Assembly: GCF_020829445.1 (NCBI RefSeq)
Contig: NZ_JAIVFV010000072.1
Coordinates: forward strand, 1-32,617
Direction of reading: 5' to 3'
Source of the DNA: Nostoc sp. CHAB 5836
GTDB lineage: Bacteria; Cyanobacteriota; Cyanobacteriia; Cyanobacteriales; Nostocaceae
Length of the DNA stretch: 32,617 nt
The position numbers and the translations under genes are program-made. Below the pieces are notes generated by a model. That model was not told the DNA's origin and did not search any database. It worked only from the letters and a program-made list of their open reading frames with translations. This document shows positions 1-9,402 of this stretch, in pieces. Numbering within the stretch: position 1 is the stretch's first letter; each line of letters starts with the position of its first letter.

Positions 1-117
1 TATACATCCAGCTTAATAATAGTAATTCCTATTTAGCTCTAGTAAATTCTCCTAATAAATAGTTCTTATGTACTAAATATATCCGTCTCCTTGGGGTGTG
101 ACAGTTGTGGGTGCGGA

Positions 118-1821
118 ATGTGGGTTATACTGTTGTTGCAAATCAGTGGTACTGGTAAGGGAAAAATTACCACTGGTAAAGTCTCCGGTATCAGCGAGAA
201 ACTAGCAGCGACTAACTTAGCACTCAAGCAAATCAAGGAGCATAAACACAATAAAGTTACCCTGTGGTCTGGAACTCCTCGCTATTGGGTAAAAGGTAAA
301 TGGCGGGGGTTGCTGGCTAACATACAAACTATGCTTGGTGCTGCACCTACAGTTTGGTTTCCCAATGCCGAAAGGGGAACACTGGTAATAGGTGCGCCTG
401 GGTCTGGTAAAACCTACTCAACCATAGACCGGATGTTAGAAAGTGCGATGCAGCAAGGTTTTCCGATTTTACTCTACGACAAGAAGGGCGACCAACTACG
501 ACTCCATGCACCCTTAGCTGCACGTTATGGTTACAAAGTGCGAGTATTTGCCCCCGGTGAACCCTTTAGCGGTGTGATCAATCCTTTGGATTATATGCGT
601 GATGCACGCGATGGGGTAATGGCGGGGGAAATTGGACAAGTGATTAACCGCAATGCTTCCAGTGGTGGTAAAAGTGATGAGTTCTTTGCTAAAGCCGGGG
701 ACTTGTTAGCTAAGGCACTTTTACAGTTAGTTAAGGGTTCTCCTTACCCAGATATGGCGATGCTTTATGCTGTGCTGCGGTTGCCAAAACTTGTACAGCG
801 TCTTGACCATGCAGTACAGTCAAAAAGGTTGGATGAATGGGTGGCGACTTCGTTTATTCAATTTTTGAGTGCTAAGGATGCAGAGAAGACTATTTCGGGG
901 ATTTTGACCACAGCAGCAGGTACTTTCTCATCTTTCATCCAAGCTGATTTGCTGAGAGCATTTATGGGGAAATCGGACATTCCCACTAAGCTTGAAGGTA
1001 GAGAGATGGTGGTGTTCAAGCTAGATGATGAACGCCGCAGTGTTGTTGGGCCTCTGCTGGCGGCTGCAATGCACTTGATGATTGTCGGTAATTTAAGCCG
1101 TCCCCGCAAAGACCCATTGATTATTTCTTTGGATGAATTACCATCAATTAAGCTAGACCGCTTACCGCAGTGGATTAATGAATATCGTTCTAATGGTGCC
1201 TGCTTTATTCTGGGTATCCAAAGTTTAGAGCAACTTTATGATATTTATGGGGATAAGATGGGGAGTGCGATCGCTTCTGCTTGTGGTACCCATGTTTTGT
1301 TTAATCCTGGTAACTACAAAACGGCTGAGGATTACTCCAAACGCTACGGTGAGAAGGAAGTGCTGATTAAAAATCGTACCACAGGGCGATCGCTTGGCGG
1401 ACAAATGAGCCGTTCAATTAGCTGGAGTGAGAATTTGCAAAAAATGCCTGTAATCAGTGCTGACGAAATTTTGAAATTTCCTCAAGGCAAGTGCGTAATT
1501 ACCAGTCCTGGTTACAGTTCCGAGGGACAAGCTTCTATTCCCTATCCTTTAATTATTCCCGTGTCCAAAGCCGATGAAAAACGGGCGCATGATAGTGAGG
1601 CTCTTTGGGACACACAAGTTAAACCTGCTTTAGAAAGTCAGGTGATAATTCCTGATATTAAAACGCTAACACAAGCATTACATGAACGGATTGAGTCAGC
1701 AGCGCGGATGTTGCCATTACCAGAGGAAGATGTAGCACCTGCACAGGAGTCTAGTAGCAGTGAAACTGATGTTTTAGAAAATTTTCCTAACCGAGTTTAT
1801 CAAACACCAGGATTGCAGTAA
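118..1821 (+). CDS. VirD4/TraG-type conjugative coupling ATPase
   Basis: Type IV coupling protein, the ring ATPase that links a DNA relaxosome to a conjugative secretion channel at the inner membrane. Numbered from the TTG at 91, the Walker A GAPGSGKT is at residues 101-108, a VirD4-like YDKKGD strand at 129-134, and the Walker B end ISLDELPSI near 346-353, followed by the NEYRSNGACFILGIQSLEQL segment typical of the family. The C-terminus is acidic and low in complexity. The start is unclear: the frame is open from 46, TTG 91 and ATG 118 are possible, and neither has a good ribosome site. The usual pair of N-terminal membrane helices is not visible, only a short WVILLLQ stretch, so the N-terminus may be truncated. 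No other transfer gene is recognised beside it. The family call is firm; activity is not. Confidence 0.85.
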   Translation: MWVILLLQISGTGKGKITTGKVSGISEKLAATNLALKQIKEHKHNKVTLWSGTPRYWVKGKWRGLLANIQTMLGAAPTVWFPNAERGTLVIGAPGSGKTYSTIDRMLESAMQQGFPILLYDKKGDQLRLHAPLAARYGYKVRVFAPGEPFSGVINPLDYMRDARDGVMAGEIGQVINRNASSGGKSDEFFAKAGDLLAKALLQLVKGSPYPDMAMLYAVLRLPKLVQRLDHAVQSKRLDEWVATSFIQFLSAKDAEKTISGILTTAAGTFSSFIQADLLRAFMGKSDIPTKLEGREMVVFKLDDERRSVVGPLLAAAMHLMIVGNLSRPRKDPLIISLDELPSIKLDRLPQWINEYRSNGACFILGIQSLEQLYDIYGDKMGSAIASACGTHVLFNPGNYKTAEDYSKRYGEKEVLIKNRTTGRSLGGQMSRSISWSENLQKMPVISADEILKFPQGKCVITSPGYSSEGQASIPYPLIIPVSKADEKRAHDSEALWDTQVKPALESQVIIPDIKTLTQALHERIESAARMLPLPEEDVAPAQESSSSETDVLENFPNRVYQTPGLQ

Positions 1822-1895
1822 ATCTTGACAATGCTCTTGTTAGCAAAGCTGACTTTTGACGGGATGTGCAAAAAGTAACTGGTTCGCGTATTTAT

Positions 1896-1915
1896 TGATC
1901 GCATTATTGCGATCA
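1896..1915. terminator. Hairpin between convergent genes
   Basis: Perfect inverted repeat TGATCGCA/TGCGATCA with a four-base loop, lying between the ends of the coupling-protein gene (1821) and the convergent helicase gene (1978). There is no T tract on either side, so a bidirectional terminator role is inferred from position and shape only. The arms contain a partial HIP1 motif. Confidence 0.45.
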
Positions 1916-1977
1916 GCCGCTGTGGGCGACGGACAATAATTTTACTCGTGGAGTAGCCAAAACTATCTAACTCAATC

Positions 1978-4900
1978 TTATTGAGAGAGAATTAAATTGA
2001 GAATATTCATTTCCTTCGATTGAAAAATTTGATTTTCATTAAATAAGCTTTTTCCTAATTTCTCCATCGCAGCACTATTAAATACTACATAGGGAAGATT
2101 TTGATAATTAGAGTCAATTGGCAAAATATTGTATGCTAAAGCAAGTGTATAAACATACTTAGCCAAAATATCTCTGAAAGATAGATTAGATACTCTTCTC
2201 TCATTTTCAAAATAATCTTCAAAAGCTTGGAATGCGATAAATGTCTGTATAGGCAAGGCATAATAACGGTCTGATGAACGTGAAGTTTGACTGAGCTTTT
2301 GAGAACGTTCTAACTCACTAAAAAGTGTTCGTGCTAAGTCTATTAAAGAATAAGCAGCACTAGTAATTTGTTTTGGATACTTCCCAGATTTGACCAAAAG
2401 CTTAAGTTTTTTGATAAAGTCTTCATTCCGCTCAGGGTCAATAATTTTTTCTAAATCGATATAATTAGTTTCCTTTACCAGCTTTTCTGATAACGGTACA
2501 ATTAGCAAACTTCCTCTGACATATGTTTGCTCAATCGGTGGAAGACTAAGTAATTTATCAAGACTAGTCTCCATTTGAGATAAAACTTTAAAGCCTATTG
2601 AAAAATAGGATACTTCTTCATTTTCAGAGAATGATTCTTTTCGATAACAAGAACTAACTTCAGTTTTTTGAACAGAAAGTAATTCATATAAAGTATGCTC
2701 AATATCTCGTAACAAGCTATCTTCTGGTTGTTTTTTAAACTCCTTACGGATTTCTCTTAATAAAGTAGCCAATGAGCCAATAAAGGTTTCTCCCGCTTGG
2801 CTAATTGATTTACCACCAATAGGAATAATAACATATCGCTCTCTACCTATTTGTCCTGAACCCACAATTCTGGTCATAATAGAGGCTTTGAGAATAATCA
2901 GAATATTTAGTACATTCAAGCAAGCCTCTTGCAATGAAAGATTTGCAAGTTTTTCAGATTCATCAGCACTTAAACGGTTTCCGTCCTCATCAAGTTTTTT
3001 AGGGTAATATATTGCTTTATCAGATAAGTAAAAAGTCAAATTTTTATCGCCTTTATCTAGTTCACCTCCTCTTCCTCGGTAAATTACTTGTATTATTTCC
3101 ATTAAGTTTTGCTCAATTTGGAAACCAGGAATTTGTACCAGAATATATTTAGTATTAGGGAAAGACAAGCCACGAGATGCTGAAGCAGTCATAAAGACTA
3201 CTTTTATTTGTTCTTGATTTTGATATCTCTGAATCTCAGCTTCTTCCCTATCTGACAAACTAGCGTGTATTTCCAAATACTCTTGATATAGCTTAAAGCT
3301 CGGTCTTTCTTTGGAAATATTAGTAATTAATTGCTTAAGGCTATGCTTATTTTGAATATAAACTATAATTTGACCATCATTAGCTTTCAGTAGCTTCAAA
3401 ATATCACTTTTTATTTTTTCAGCAACATTAGCATCTAACTTGAAATTGTCATCTGCAACTTTTTCTGAGTTTAATGATTGTATAAACACTTCATAATTAA
3501 TGGTCAGCTTGTCAGCAGGATAGGAATTTGCATTAATTAGAGTTGCCGGCTTACTTAAAAATTCAAATTCTTCAATTGATAAACATTGACCCATAGAATC
3601 TGCAACTTGCCTAACAAATATTTTGTCCCCTTGAACCTGGTTGTTAGCAAGATGACTGTTAACTACGTCTTGTATTGTCAGTGATGCGTCAGCAGTAATT
3701 ACCTTTATATTAAAGCCATATTCAGGATTTAATAAATCATATTCTTCAATCAACTCTAAAATGCCATGCAAAAAAGCTACTCCTTCTTGGGAACCAGTAA
3801 TTTCGTCAATCATAATGAAAATATTTTTCATACGATTAGCGATTGCTTTCATCCTGTTTTTGATAATTCCAGGTGGCTTGCTTGAGGAATTATAAGCACT
3901 GCTAAATATTCTACTGAAATGCTTTAAAGTATTACCGTAGCGAGTTTCCTTAAGTGATTGAATTGACGCAGTAGCAACAATATTGTTAGGTAAATCAGGA
4001 TTAATAATACAGGTGTGAATCGCTTCACATAAACTTGCTAAGACTCCAACTTGGTTACGTCTCTCCACTTGTATCAAGTTATCTGCATATCTAACCAATT
4101 CACTTGAAAGCTCAAATGGATTGTCTTTTAAAGTATTAGCATCTAAGAATTGAACCTGTCCTATTAAATGATTTCCGTGAAGTTTATTGCTATGGTATTC
4201 AACAGCATAGCGCCCTTTTGCATAATCAATTATTCTTTTGTTTGTATTAATACAAATCAAATTATCGTCAAATAATTTTAGGTCTGGTTTTTCTCTAAAC
4301 TTCTCGATAATATCCCTGTTTACCTGAATACGAGGACTGATATATATCAGGAGCGAACCTTCATTTAGCTGTTTAATAATTTGCTTTGCAACTGCTGTAG
4401 TTTTACCAATTCCGGGATTTCCGGTCAAAAACAGAAATGCTATTCTAGAATCTGTAAGCGCCCGATGTATTAACTCTGCATGAGCATCTCTGAATTTTGT
4501 TTTTGTTAGTTGTAGGGATTGCTTTACTGATTCAGGTACAATACCAGCCGTATTAAAGAAGTGTTTTTCCGCCTCAAATACTTCAATATTTTGGATGTGG
4601 CTTATTGTATCCTTTTTGGCTTCAACTATATCTTTAACGAACCTTCTACCATCCTGAAAGTTTCTAGCCGCGTTGCTTTTAATAACTTCAAGTACTTTGC
4701 TGCGGCTCTCATTAATATCTTTGAAACTTTTATCTTTGTAGATTTTGTAACAAGTTTTTAATATTTCCAGGCTATCTTGACCATCATCTTTTTCTTTAGT
4801 GAGGGTAATGCCATTAATCATCCTGTCACTATACCCAAAACAGTTAAACTTCACTGGGTCAGTGGAGGATATTTTACCTGATAATAGTAAAAATTTATAA

Positions 4901-5682
4901 AAGCTCCAGGCGTAACTACAGGCTTGGATAACCTTAACAGCTTCTTTATCTTTGGTCTTGAAAGCAGAGAAGTATTGCACCAATTCCTTGGAGTAAATCT
5001 CGTTAAACTTATTGTCCTTATCGCTACTATTACCAGTATCTATACCAAGTCCACAAAAGCTAGATTTGGAGCGCACATAGTTCAACTCGGTACGCAATGA
5101 ATCTTGTAAAGTTTGGATATTATTTAAGTCAGTTACAGAATGAATAGCTGAAGTGGTAAAGGTGGATAGGTCTACAGTCAAGATTCGATATTTACCCAAA
5201 TACCGAGTCAATAAGAGGGTATCAGCTTTGAGAAATTCACCAGTGTCTTTGTAGCGAATAATATCTACATTTTCAAATCCCTGGCTCTCCAAAATTTCTT
5301 TGTAGCAAACTATTTCATCTCTGTCTAAAATACCAAAGGAGTTGTCACCGTAGAAGTCACACTGAAAATAAAGAATTTCTATTTTGCTTTTATTACGCCA
5401 GCCAGTTGCTTCTATATACTCTTTAATAAAGCTATAGCCAGAAGTCCAGCCTTTTTGAATAAACAACTTTACCCAGTCTCCTATAATCTCTTTATGAGAT
5501 TTATCTATATAATTCTTGGTAATAGCTTGTTGTATTTTATGTAAATATAAACTACTTAACGGTTTTAGATAAACATCGTCATAGGAATGTTGAAACTTGG
5601 AGTGTTGAAAATAAGTTAGGATGCCGATATTAAAGCTTATTTCAAATACCCGACCTAAATTAATGCCTAAATCATCTGCCAT
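1978..5682 (-). CDS. Large SF2 (DEAD/DinG-like) helicase, second gene of a coupled pair
   Basis: A 1234-residue protein with a superfamily 2 helicase core in its middle third: Walker A GNPGIGKTT at 421-429, Walker B IMIDEIT with DE at 626-627, TADAS at 663-667 in the motif III position, TASASRGLSFP at 832-842 (motif V) and QVIYRGRG at 865-872 (motif VI). About 400 residues precede the core and 360 follow it, and I recognise no domain there. A segment with Asp154 and VDLS at 170-173 vaguely recalls a PD-(D/E)XK nuclease centre without the lysine. ATG 5682 is chosen because AGGAG lies 8 bases upstream; GTG 5691 is the alternative. It overlaps the end of the preceding gene by 11 bases, so the two are translationally coupled. 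Helicase is secure; the exact family and role are unknown. Confidence 0.8.
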   Translation of the reverse strand: MADDLGINLGRVFEISFNIGILTYFQHSKFQHSYDDVYLKPLSSLYLHKIQQAITKNYIDKSHKEIIGDWVKLFIQKGWTSGYSFIKEYIEATGWRNKSKIEILYFQCDFYGDNSFGILDRDEIVCYKEILESQGFENVDIIRYKDTGEFLKADTLLLTRYLGKYRILTVDLSTFTTSAIHSVTDLNNIQTLQDSLRTELNYVRSKSSFCGLGIDTGNSSDKDNKFNEIYSKELVQYFSAFKTKDKEAVKVIQACSYAWSFYKFLLLSGKISSTDPVKFNCFGYSDRMINGITLTKEKDDGQDSLEILKTCYKIYKDKSFKDINESRSKVLEVIKSNAARNFQDGRRFVKDIVEAKKDTISHIQNIEVFEAEKHFFNTAGIVPESVKQSLQLTKTKFRDAHAELIHRALTDSRIAFLFLTGNPGIGKTTAVAKQIIKQLNEGSLLIYISPRIQVNRDIIEKFREKPDLKLFDDNLICINTNKRIIDYAKGRYAVEYHSNKLHGNHLIGQVQFLDANTLKDNPFELSSELVRYADNLIQVERRNQVGVLASLCEAIHTCIINPDLPNNIVATASIQSLKETRYGNTLKHFSRIFSSAYNSSSKPPGIIKNRMKAIANRMKNIFIMIDEITGSQEGVAFLHGILELIEEYDLLNPEYGFNIKVITADASLTIQDVVNSHLANNQVQGDKIFVRQVADSMGQCLSIEEFEFLSKPATLINANSYPADKLTINYEVFIQSLNSEKVADDNFKLDANVAEKIKSDILKLLKANDGQIIVYIQNKHSLKQLITNISKERPSFKLYQEYLEIHASLSDREEAEIQRYQNQEQIKVVFMTASASRGLSFPNTKYILVQIPGFQIEQNLMEIIQVIYRGRGGELDKGDKNLTFYLSDKAIYYPKKLDEDGNRLSADESEKLANLSLQEACLNVLNILIILKASIMTRIVGSGQIGRERYVIIPIGGKSISQAGETFIGSLATLLREIRKEFKKQPEDSLLRDIEHTLYELLSVQKTEVSSCYRKESFSENEEVSYFSIGFKVLSQMETSLDKLLSLPPIEQTYVRGSLLIVPLSEKLVKETNYIDLEKIIDPERNEDFIKKLKLLVKSGKYPKQITSAAYSLIDLARTLFSELERSQKLSQTSRSSDRYYALPIQTFIAFQAFEDYFENERRVSNLSFRDILAKYVYTLALAYNILPIDSNYQNLPYVVFNSAAMEKLGKSLFNENQIFQSKEMNILNLILSQ

Positions 5683-8600
5683 AAAGCGCACTCCTGATGC
5701 TAGTCAAAAAGGCTAGGTTATTAAATTTCACGTTTCTATTTGAATAGGTGTAAGTAGAGATTGTACCAATTCCTTCATCTCCAATTAATTTACTGTAAGG
5801 ATTCAGCTTAAATGCTATATTTCGGTTAACTTCGTATCTAGAAAAATGAAATAAAGTAATGTACTGCACGATAGCTTGTTGCAAAGGTGAATTTTTATCC
5901 AGAAGACCTGCCATAATATCTCTGGTATCAGCAACATCATAAATATTTAATAAAGTGCTATAACAAACTACACTATTAAAAATTGTGCGCTGTTCGTCTA
6001 CAGAACGCCCTGTAAAAAGGTTAAGAAATACTCTAGTTTGTTGGCTTTTATCTTTAGATAACTTTTCTAATTCTTCAGTATCAGGAATGTAAAAAGAATC
6101 AACTGTTCCAGGCGTTAAATTGAGGGCAGGATAAGTATCCATAAATATTGGATACAGCTTAATATCTGGTTTGCCTTGTTTAAGATACTGAACTACACTC
6201 TGAGACATAAAGAATAATGAATCTGGGTCGGATTCCAATTTAGTTATACCCAAGCTTCTACTATATGGAGCTTTGGCTATATATAGAAAATGTTGATACC
6301 CTTGCTGGTAAAGCTTGCTAATTTCATCTTTAATAATCTCTGGCTGCGTATATATTTTCGAGTGTGGTTGATTATCAGCAAACGTTTTGATAGTTTCAAT
6401 TTTTACTGCTGTATCAGATACCTTATTAATGACAATAATTTCCCCATAAATATTAGAAATTCTGGCTGTTTTGTCTTTCTCATCCCAAATAGCATCACTT
6501 AACCAGCTAGAAACTACTATAATTGCTAGTCTATCCAGTTGAGGACGATAACCTCCTTTAAACTCAAAAGTTTTTGGGACTAAGGCGTACATTGATGACA
6601 AAGCATTTTTGACACGGAAATCAAAATCTGCTGGTTTATATTCTCTATTTTGTGTTTTATTATAGTTATAATTTTTAATATTAATTCCTTGTGTATCGGC
6701 AAGACAATCTCTGCGTAAAATATGTGCTAAGGCTTTAGATAAAGAACTAAGAAATATTTCATCTTCCGTCGTATCTTGAATATCTTTTAAATGCAATCTA
6801 ACAATTGGGATAAACAGTTTTTCATTGACAGGCTGGCTCTTGAGACTGATTTGTTCTCGACAAATATTGATACACAAGTAAGTTAGTAAAGTAAATACCT
6901 GCCTATATATTCTTGCTGCTGGGGATTGACTATTATTAAATATAGTCTCTCTAGCTTGCTTAGGTATCCAGTAAATAGCAATAAGTTTTTGTGATTCATA
7001 ATATTTTTCATATATGGGATGGTTTTCCCATTTCTTTGTTTCGGGATTGTAAGCAATAGGGTAAAATACGCCTGGTAATACTTTAATTCCTGTGGTGTCA
7101 TATTTCATTGAAAAATTTTGTTTATCGCTATCTGTGAAATAGCGGACATCATCAAAAGTAAAAGTGACAGCCAGCGAGGTAAGAGATTGCAAATTAACAG
7201 TAGGTTGCACAACCTCGATATACCCTAAAGCCTCTCTAGCTTTGGCTTTGGCTTGTGATTGGTTTTCTTGATTTAGATCAATTTTAAAAAAATTACGAGA
7301 CTTGAGAATTTTTGCAGCAGTTTTATTGAGAATAGCTGTGTTAATACATAGTTGAACTGATTTAGATAAAGGAGGTAATATTTCTTTCTTTTTAAGAAAA
7401 GTTTGTAACAGATTTTTTAAAGATGCTAGCTTCTGTCTAACTTGCCAACCATCCTGATTCAATATTAAATTTCTGATGTTGCATAGCACATTTTTTACTT
7501 CTTCATCAGAAGTAGCACCTGGTTTCAATTTGTTTAAAACATCTATCTCAAACTTGGGAATAGGGTTATAATCTTTATCAGCTACTTTGCCATCTTCATC
7601 GACGGCAAAAATAAAATAGTAGAGACAAGCAATAATTAAAACCTTTGTTTTAAAGTTTTTAGATTTAACTGGATCTTGCAATTGCTCTTGATGCCGCTGA
7701 CTTGTATGATCAAGTTCAGTCATATAGTAATCAAGTACAGATTTTTCATCATAAGCATTTACGGAACCATTCAGCTTTAGCCTCAACCCCAAATTAAATT
7801 CTTTAATGCCTTTTTCTTTATCTATGCTTTCGCCTATCACTCCTTCGTACTCAGGGACGACAGGCAACTTATCAAAAGCATCTGCTTGAGAAAAAGCTGT
7901 CCTAAGACTAGTCGCTGTCTCTAACAAATAACTAACTTCAAAATGTGTATTATCTAAATTTGGTTCGTTAATGTAATCTGATAACAACCTCAACCGATTA
8001 ATTAAAGTCTCTAAACATTCAAAACCTTCGGTGTTAAAGTTACGTATATTAGTTTTTGCACATTCTGCTCTCAAATAATCCAGATAGTCTATTTTGATAT
8101 CCCGTAACAGTCTGGGTAGAGATTCTGTATCTACAATTCTTCCAATTTCAGTTACTTCAGAGTTCTTTCGTTGTGATATTTCTGTTAAAAGTTCCGTTAC
8201 TTCTTGCCAATCATCGCTATCAGGAGCAGCTATTTTATCTATATAAAGTCTAAGGCTCTCTAACAACTTATTATCAAACTGCGAGATGCCTTCAAATCTG
8301 ACATTTAAATGATGAGCTTTGATGACTGATTCACTACCTTTGCGTCTCTCTTCAGCCAAACTATTTTCAATAGTTAAGCGTTGGGATGTGAAACTATAAG
8401 GTTGGTTAAAAGGATAGTTCAATGGTAAAGATGGCTGATTATTAAAATCAGACAATGAGCTACAAATATTTTCTAAGCAAGCTTGGGTTTGATTTTGTCC
8501 ACAAGCATTATCAAGTTGTTTTCTTAATTCATCTACAAGGACTTGAATTTTAGAGTAAAACTCTGTTTCTGAAATAAAATTGACAGTTGCAGCTTTAACA

Positions 8601-8818
8601 CCTACTTCTTTGTTTAAAGTATTTAGTGGTTCCTGGTTTGAATTAATAGCAATTTCATATGCAAGTTCATAAGCAGATATCCGTAGTTTATTTCTATCTG
8701 GAGATAACTTAAAAATTTTCTTTCTTTGAATTAATTGTATAATTTTGTCAAGCAACGGAATGTAGTTTAATTGTGCTAAGGGATTGGAACTTTCCTCAAA
8801 AGTATGTTTTGATGTCAT
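5672..8818 (-). CDS. Unknown 1048-residue protein, helicase partner, possible RNase H-like fold at C-terminus
   Basis: I do not recognise the family. It is the first gene of a two-gene operon with the SF2 helicase. The N-terminal 500 residues look mainly helical and charged. Residues about 763-897 read as strand (LAIIVVSS), strand (NIYGEIIVIN), strand (VKIETIKTF), helix (PEIIKDEISKLYQQG), strand (HFLYIAKAPYSRS), helix, strand (KLYPIFMDTY). This order matches an RNase H/PIWI-type core, but the usual catalytic Asp positions hold other residues (SS after strand 1, A-P-Y-S-R after strand 4). The protein ends with NRNVKFNNLAFLTSIRSAL. Size, pairing with a helicase and this topology recall prokaryotic PIWI-RE islands, but no nuclease gene of that type follows. 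The fold is inference; the ORF and operon are clear. Confidence 0.7.
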   Translation of the reverse strand: MTSKHTFEESSNPLAQLNYIPLLDKIIQLIQRKKIFKLSPDRNKLRISAYELAYEIAINSNQEPLNTLNKEVGVKAATVNFISETEFYSKIQVLVDELRKQLDNACGQNQTQACLENICSSLSDFNNQPSLPLNYPFNQPYSFTSQRLTIENSLAEERRKGSESVIKAHHLNVRFEGISQFDNKLLESLRLYIDKIAAPDSDDWQEVTELLTEISQRKNSEVTEIGRIVDTESLPRLLRDIKIDYLDYLRAECAKTNIRNFNTEGFECLETLINRLRLLSDYINEPNLDNTHFEVSYLLETATSLRTAFSQADAFDKLPVVPEYEGVIGESIDKEKGIKEFNLGLRLKLNGSVNAYDEKSVLDYYMTELDHTSQRHQEQLQDPVKSKNFKTKVLIIACLYYFIFAVDEDGKVADKDYNPIPKFEIDVLNKLKPGATSDEEVKNVLCNIRNLILNQDGWQVRQKLASLKNLLQTFLKKKEILPPLSKSVQLCINTAILNKTAAKILKSRNFFKIDLNQENQSQAKAKAREALGYIEVVQPTVNLQSLTSLAVTFTFDDVRYFTDSDKQNFSMKYDTTGIKVLPGVFYPIAYNPETKKWENHPIYEKYYESQKLIAIYWIPKQARETIFNNSQSPAARIYRQVFTLLTYLCINICREQISLKSQPVNEKLFIPIVRLHLKDIQDTTEDEIFLSSLSKALAHILRRDCLADTQGINIKNYNYNKTQNREYKPADFDFRVKNALSSMYALVPKTFEFKGGYRPQLDRLAIIVVSSWLSDAIWDEKDKTARISNIYGEIIVINKVSDTAVKIETIKTFADNQPHSKIYTQPEIIKDEISKLYQQGYQHFLYIAKAPYSRSLGITKLESDPDSLFFMSQSVVQYLKQGKPDIKLYPIFMDTYPALNLTPGTVDSFYIPDTEELEKLSKDKSQQTRVFLNLFTGRSVDEQRTIFNSVVCYSTLLNIYDVADTRDIMAGLLDKNSPLQQAIVQYITLFHFSRYEVNRNIAFKLNPYSKLIGDEGIGTISTYTYSNRNVKFNNLAFLTSIRSALYGR

Positions 8819-8868
8819 TATGCAAGTATATTTAAGATTAGGTGTTTTAACTCGCGCTTATCCGGTGA

Positions 8869-8898
8869 ATTATAGTATAAATGTATTCAAATGAGCAA
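8869..8898 (-). promoter_or_regulatory. Promoter of the helicase operon
   Basis: On the minus strand TTGCTC (8898-8893), an 18-base spacer, then a perfect TATAAT (8874-8869). The start codon at 8818 lies about 50 bases downstream, so this fits a sigma-70-type promoter for both large genes. No operator repeat is seen around it. Confidence 0.65.
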
Positions 8899-9019
8899 TT
8901 GAGGGCAAAAATAGCGAGCTTGCCACCATCTGTCATGCAACTACCAAAAGTATTGCTATACAAGCCTTTCAGAAAAAAAATCTTAAATTCTACACTATAA
9001 GTTTTTGCGCGATCGCACC

Positions 9020-9208
9020 CTAATGAGGTTGGGCTAGTTGAACAATGATACCAGTGAGTGCATCAACATCAACTGGCTTTGTGATGTGAAGAGTGAAATT
9101 TTGCCTGAAGTGCTTTAAGCTGGTGGAGTTCTGCGGCATAGGCTGTCTGTTGCCGTCGTGCCTTTGTAGCGCCAACGGCGGTAAACTACTCCCACATCTT
9201 TTGGTCAC
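9020..9208 (-). pseudogene. Remnant of a response-regulator receiver domain
   Basis: The last 25 residues read as ITKPVDVDALTGIIVQLAQ, the typical end of a CheY-like receiver domain (conserved Lys-Pro followed by the last helix) as found at the C-terminus of cyanobacterial hybrid histidine kinases. Residues upstream do not match a receiver, and the phosphoacceptor Asp and the rest of the domain are absent. I read this as a decayed 3' end of a receiver or hybrid-kinase gene. Confidence 0.5.
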
Positions 9209-9330
9209 AGTTAAAAGATGCCAGCTTCTTGTTATTCCCTGCCAATCTGACTGCCAACCTGAGTGGTGCCAAACTGAGCGGTGTCAACTTGGAGAGTGCT
9301 ATTGAGATGCTCCTCGATGCACTCCTGTAA
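9208..9330 (+). pseudogene. Remnant of a pentapeptide-repeat gene
   Basis: In this frame the DNA encodes LKDASF, then ANLTANLSGAKLSGVNLESA, a run of A(N/K)LxG-like pentapeptides, and stops at 9328-9330. It has no start codon in a sensible position, and the 5' part merges with the opposite-strand receiver remnant. It is best explained as the broken 3' end of a pentapeptide-repeat protein gene, which are numerous in Nostocales. Confidence 0.55.
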
Positions 9331-9402
9331 TTCACCTGTAACTCCTGAATTATTTTAGTTGAGATTATTAGAGTTCGTGCTACACCGGAGCAAATTGAGC
9401 AG

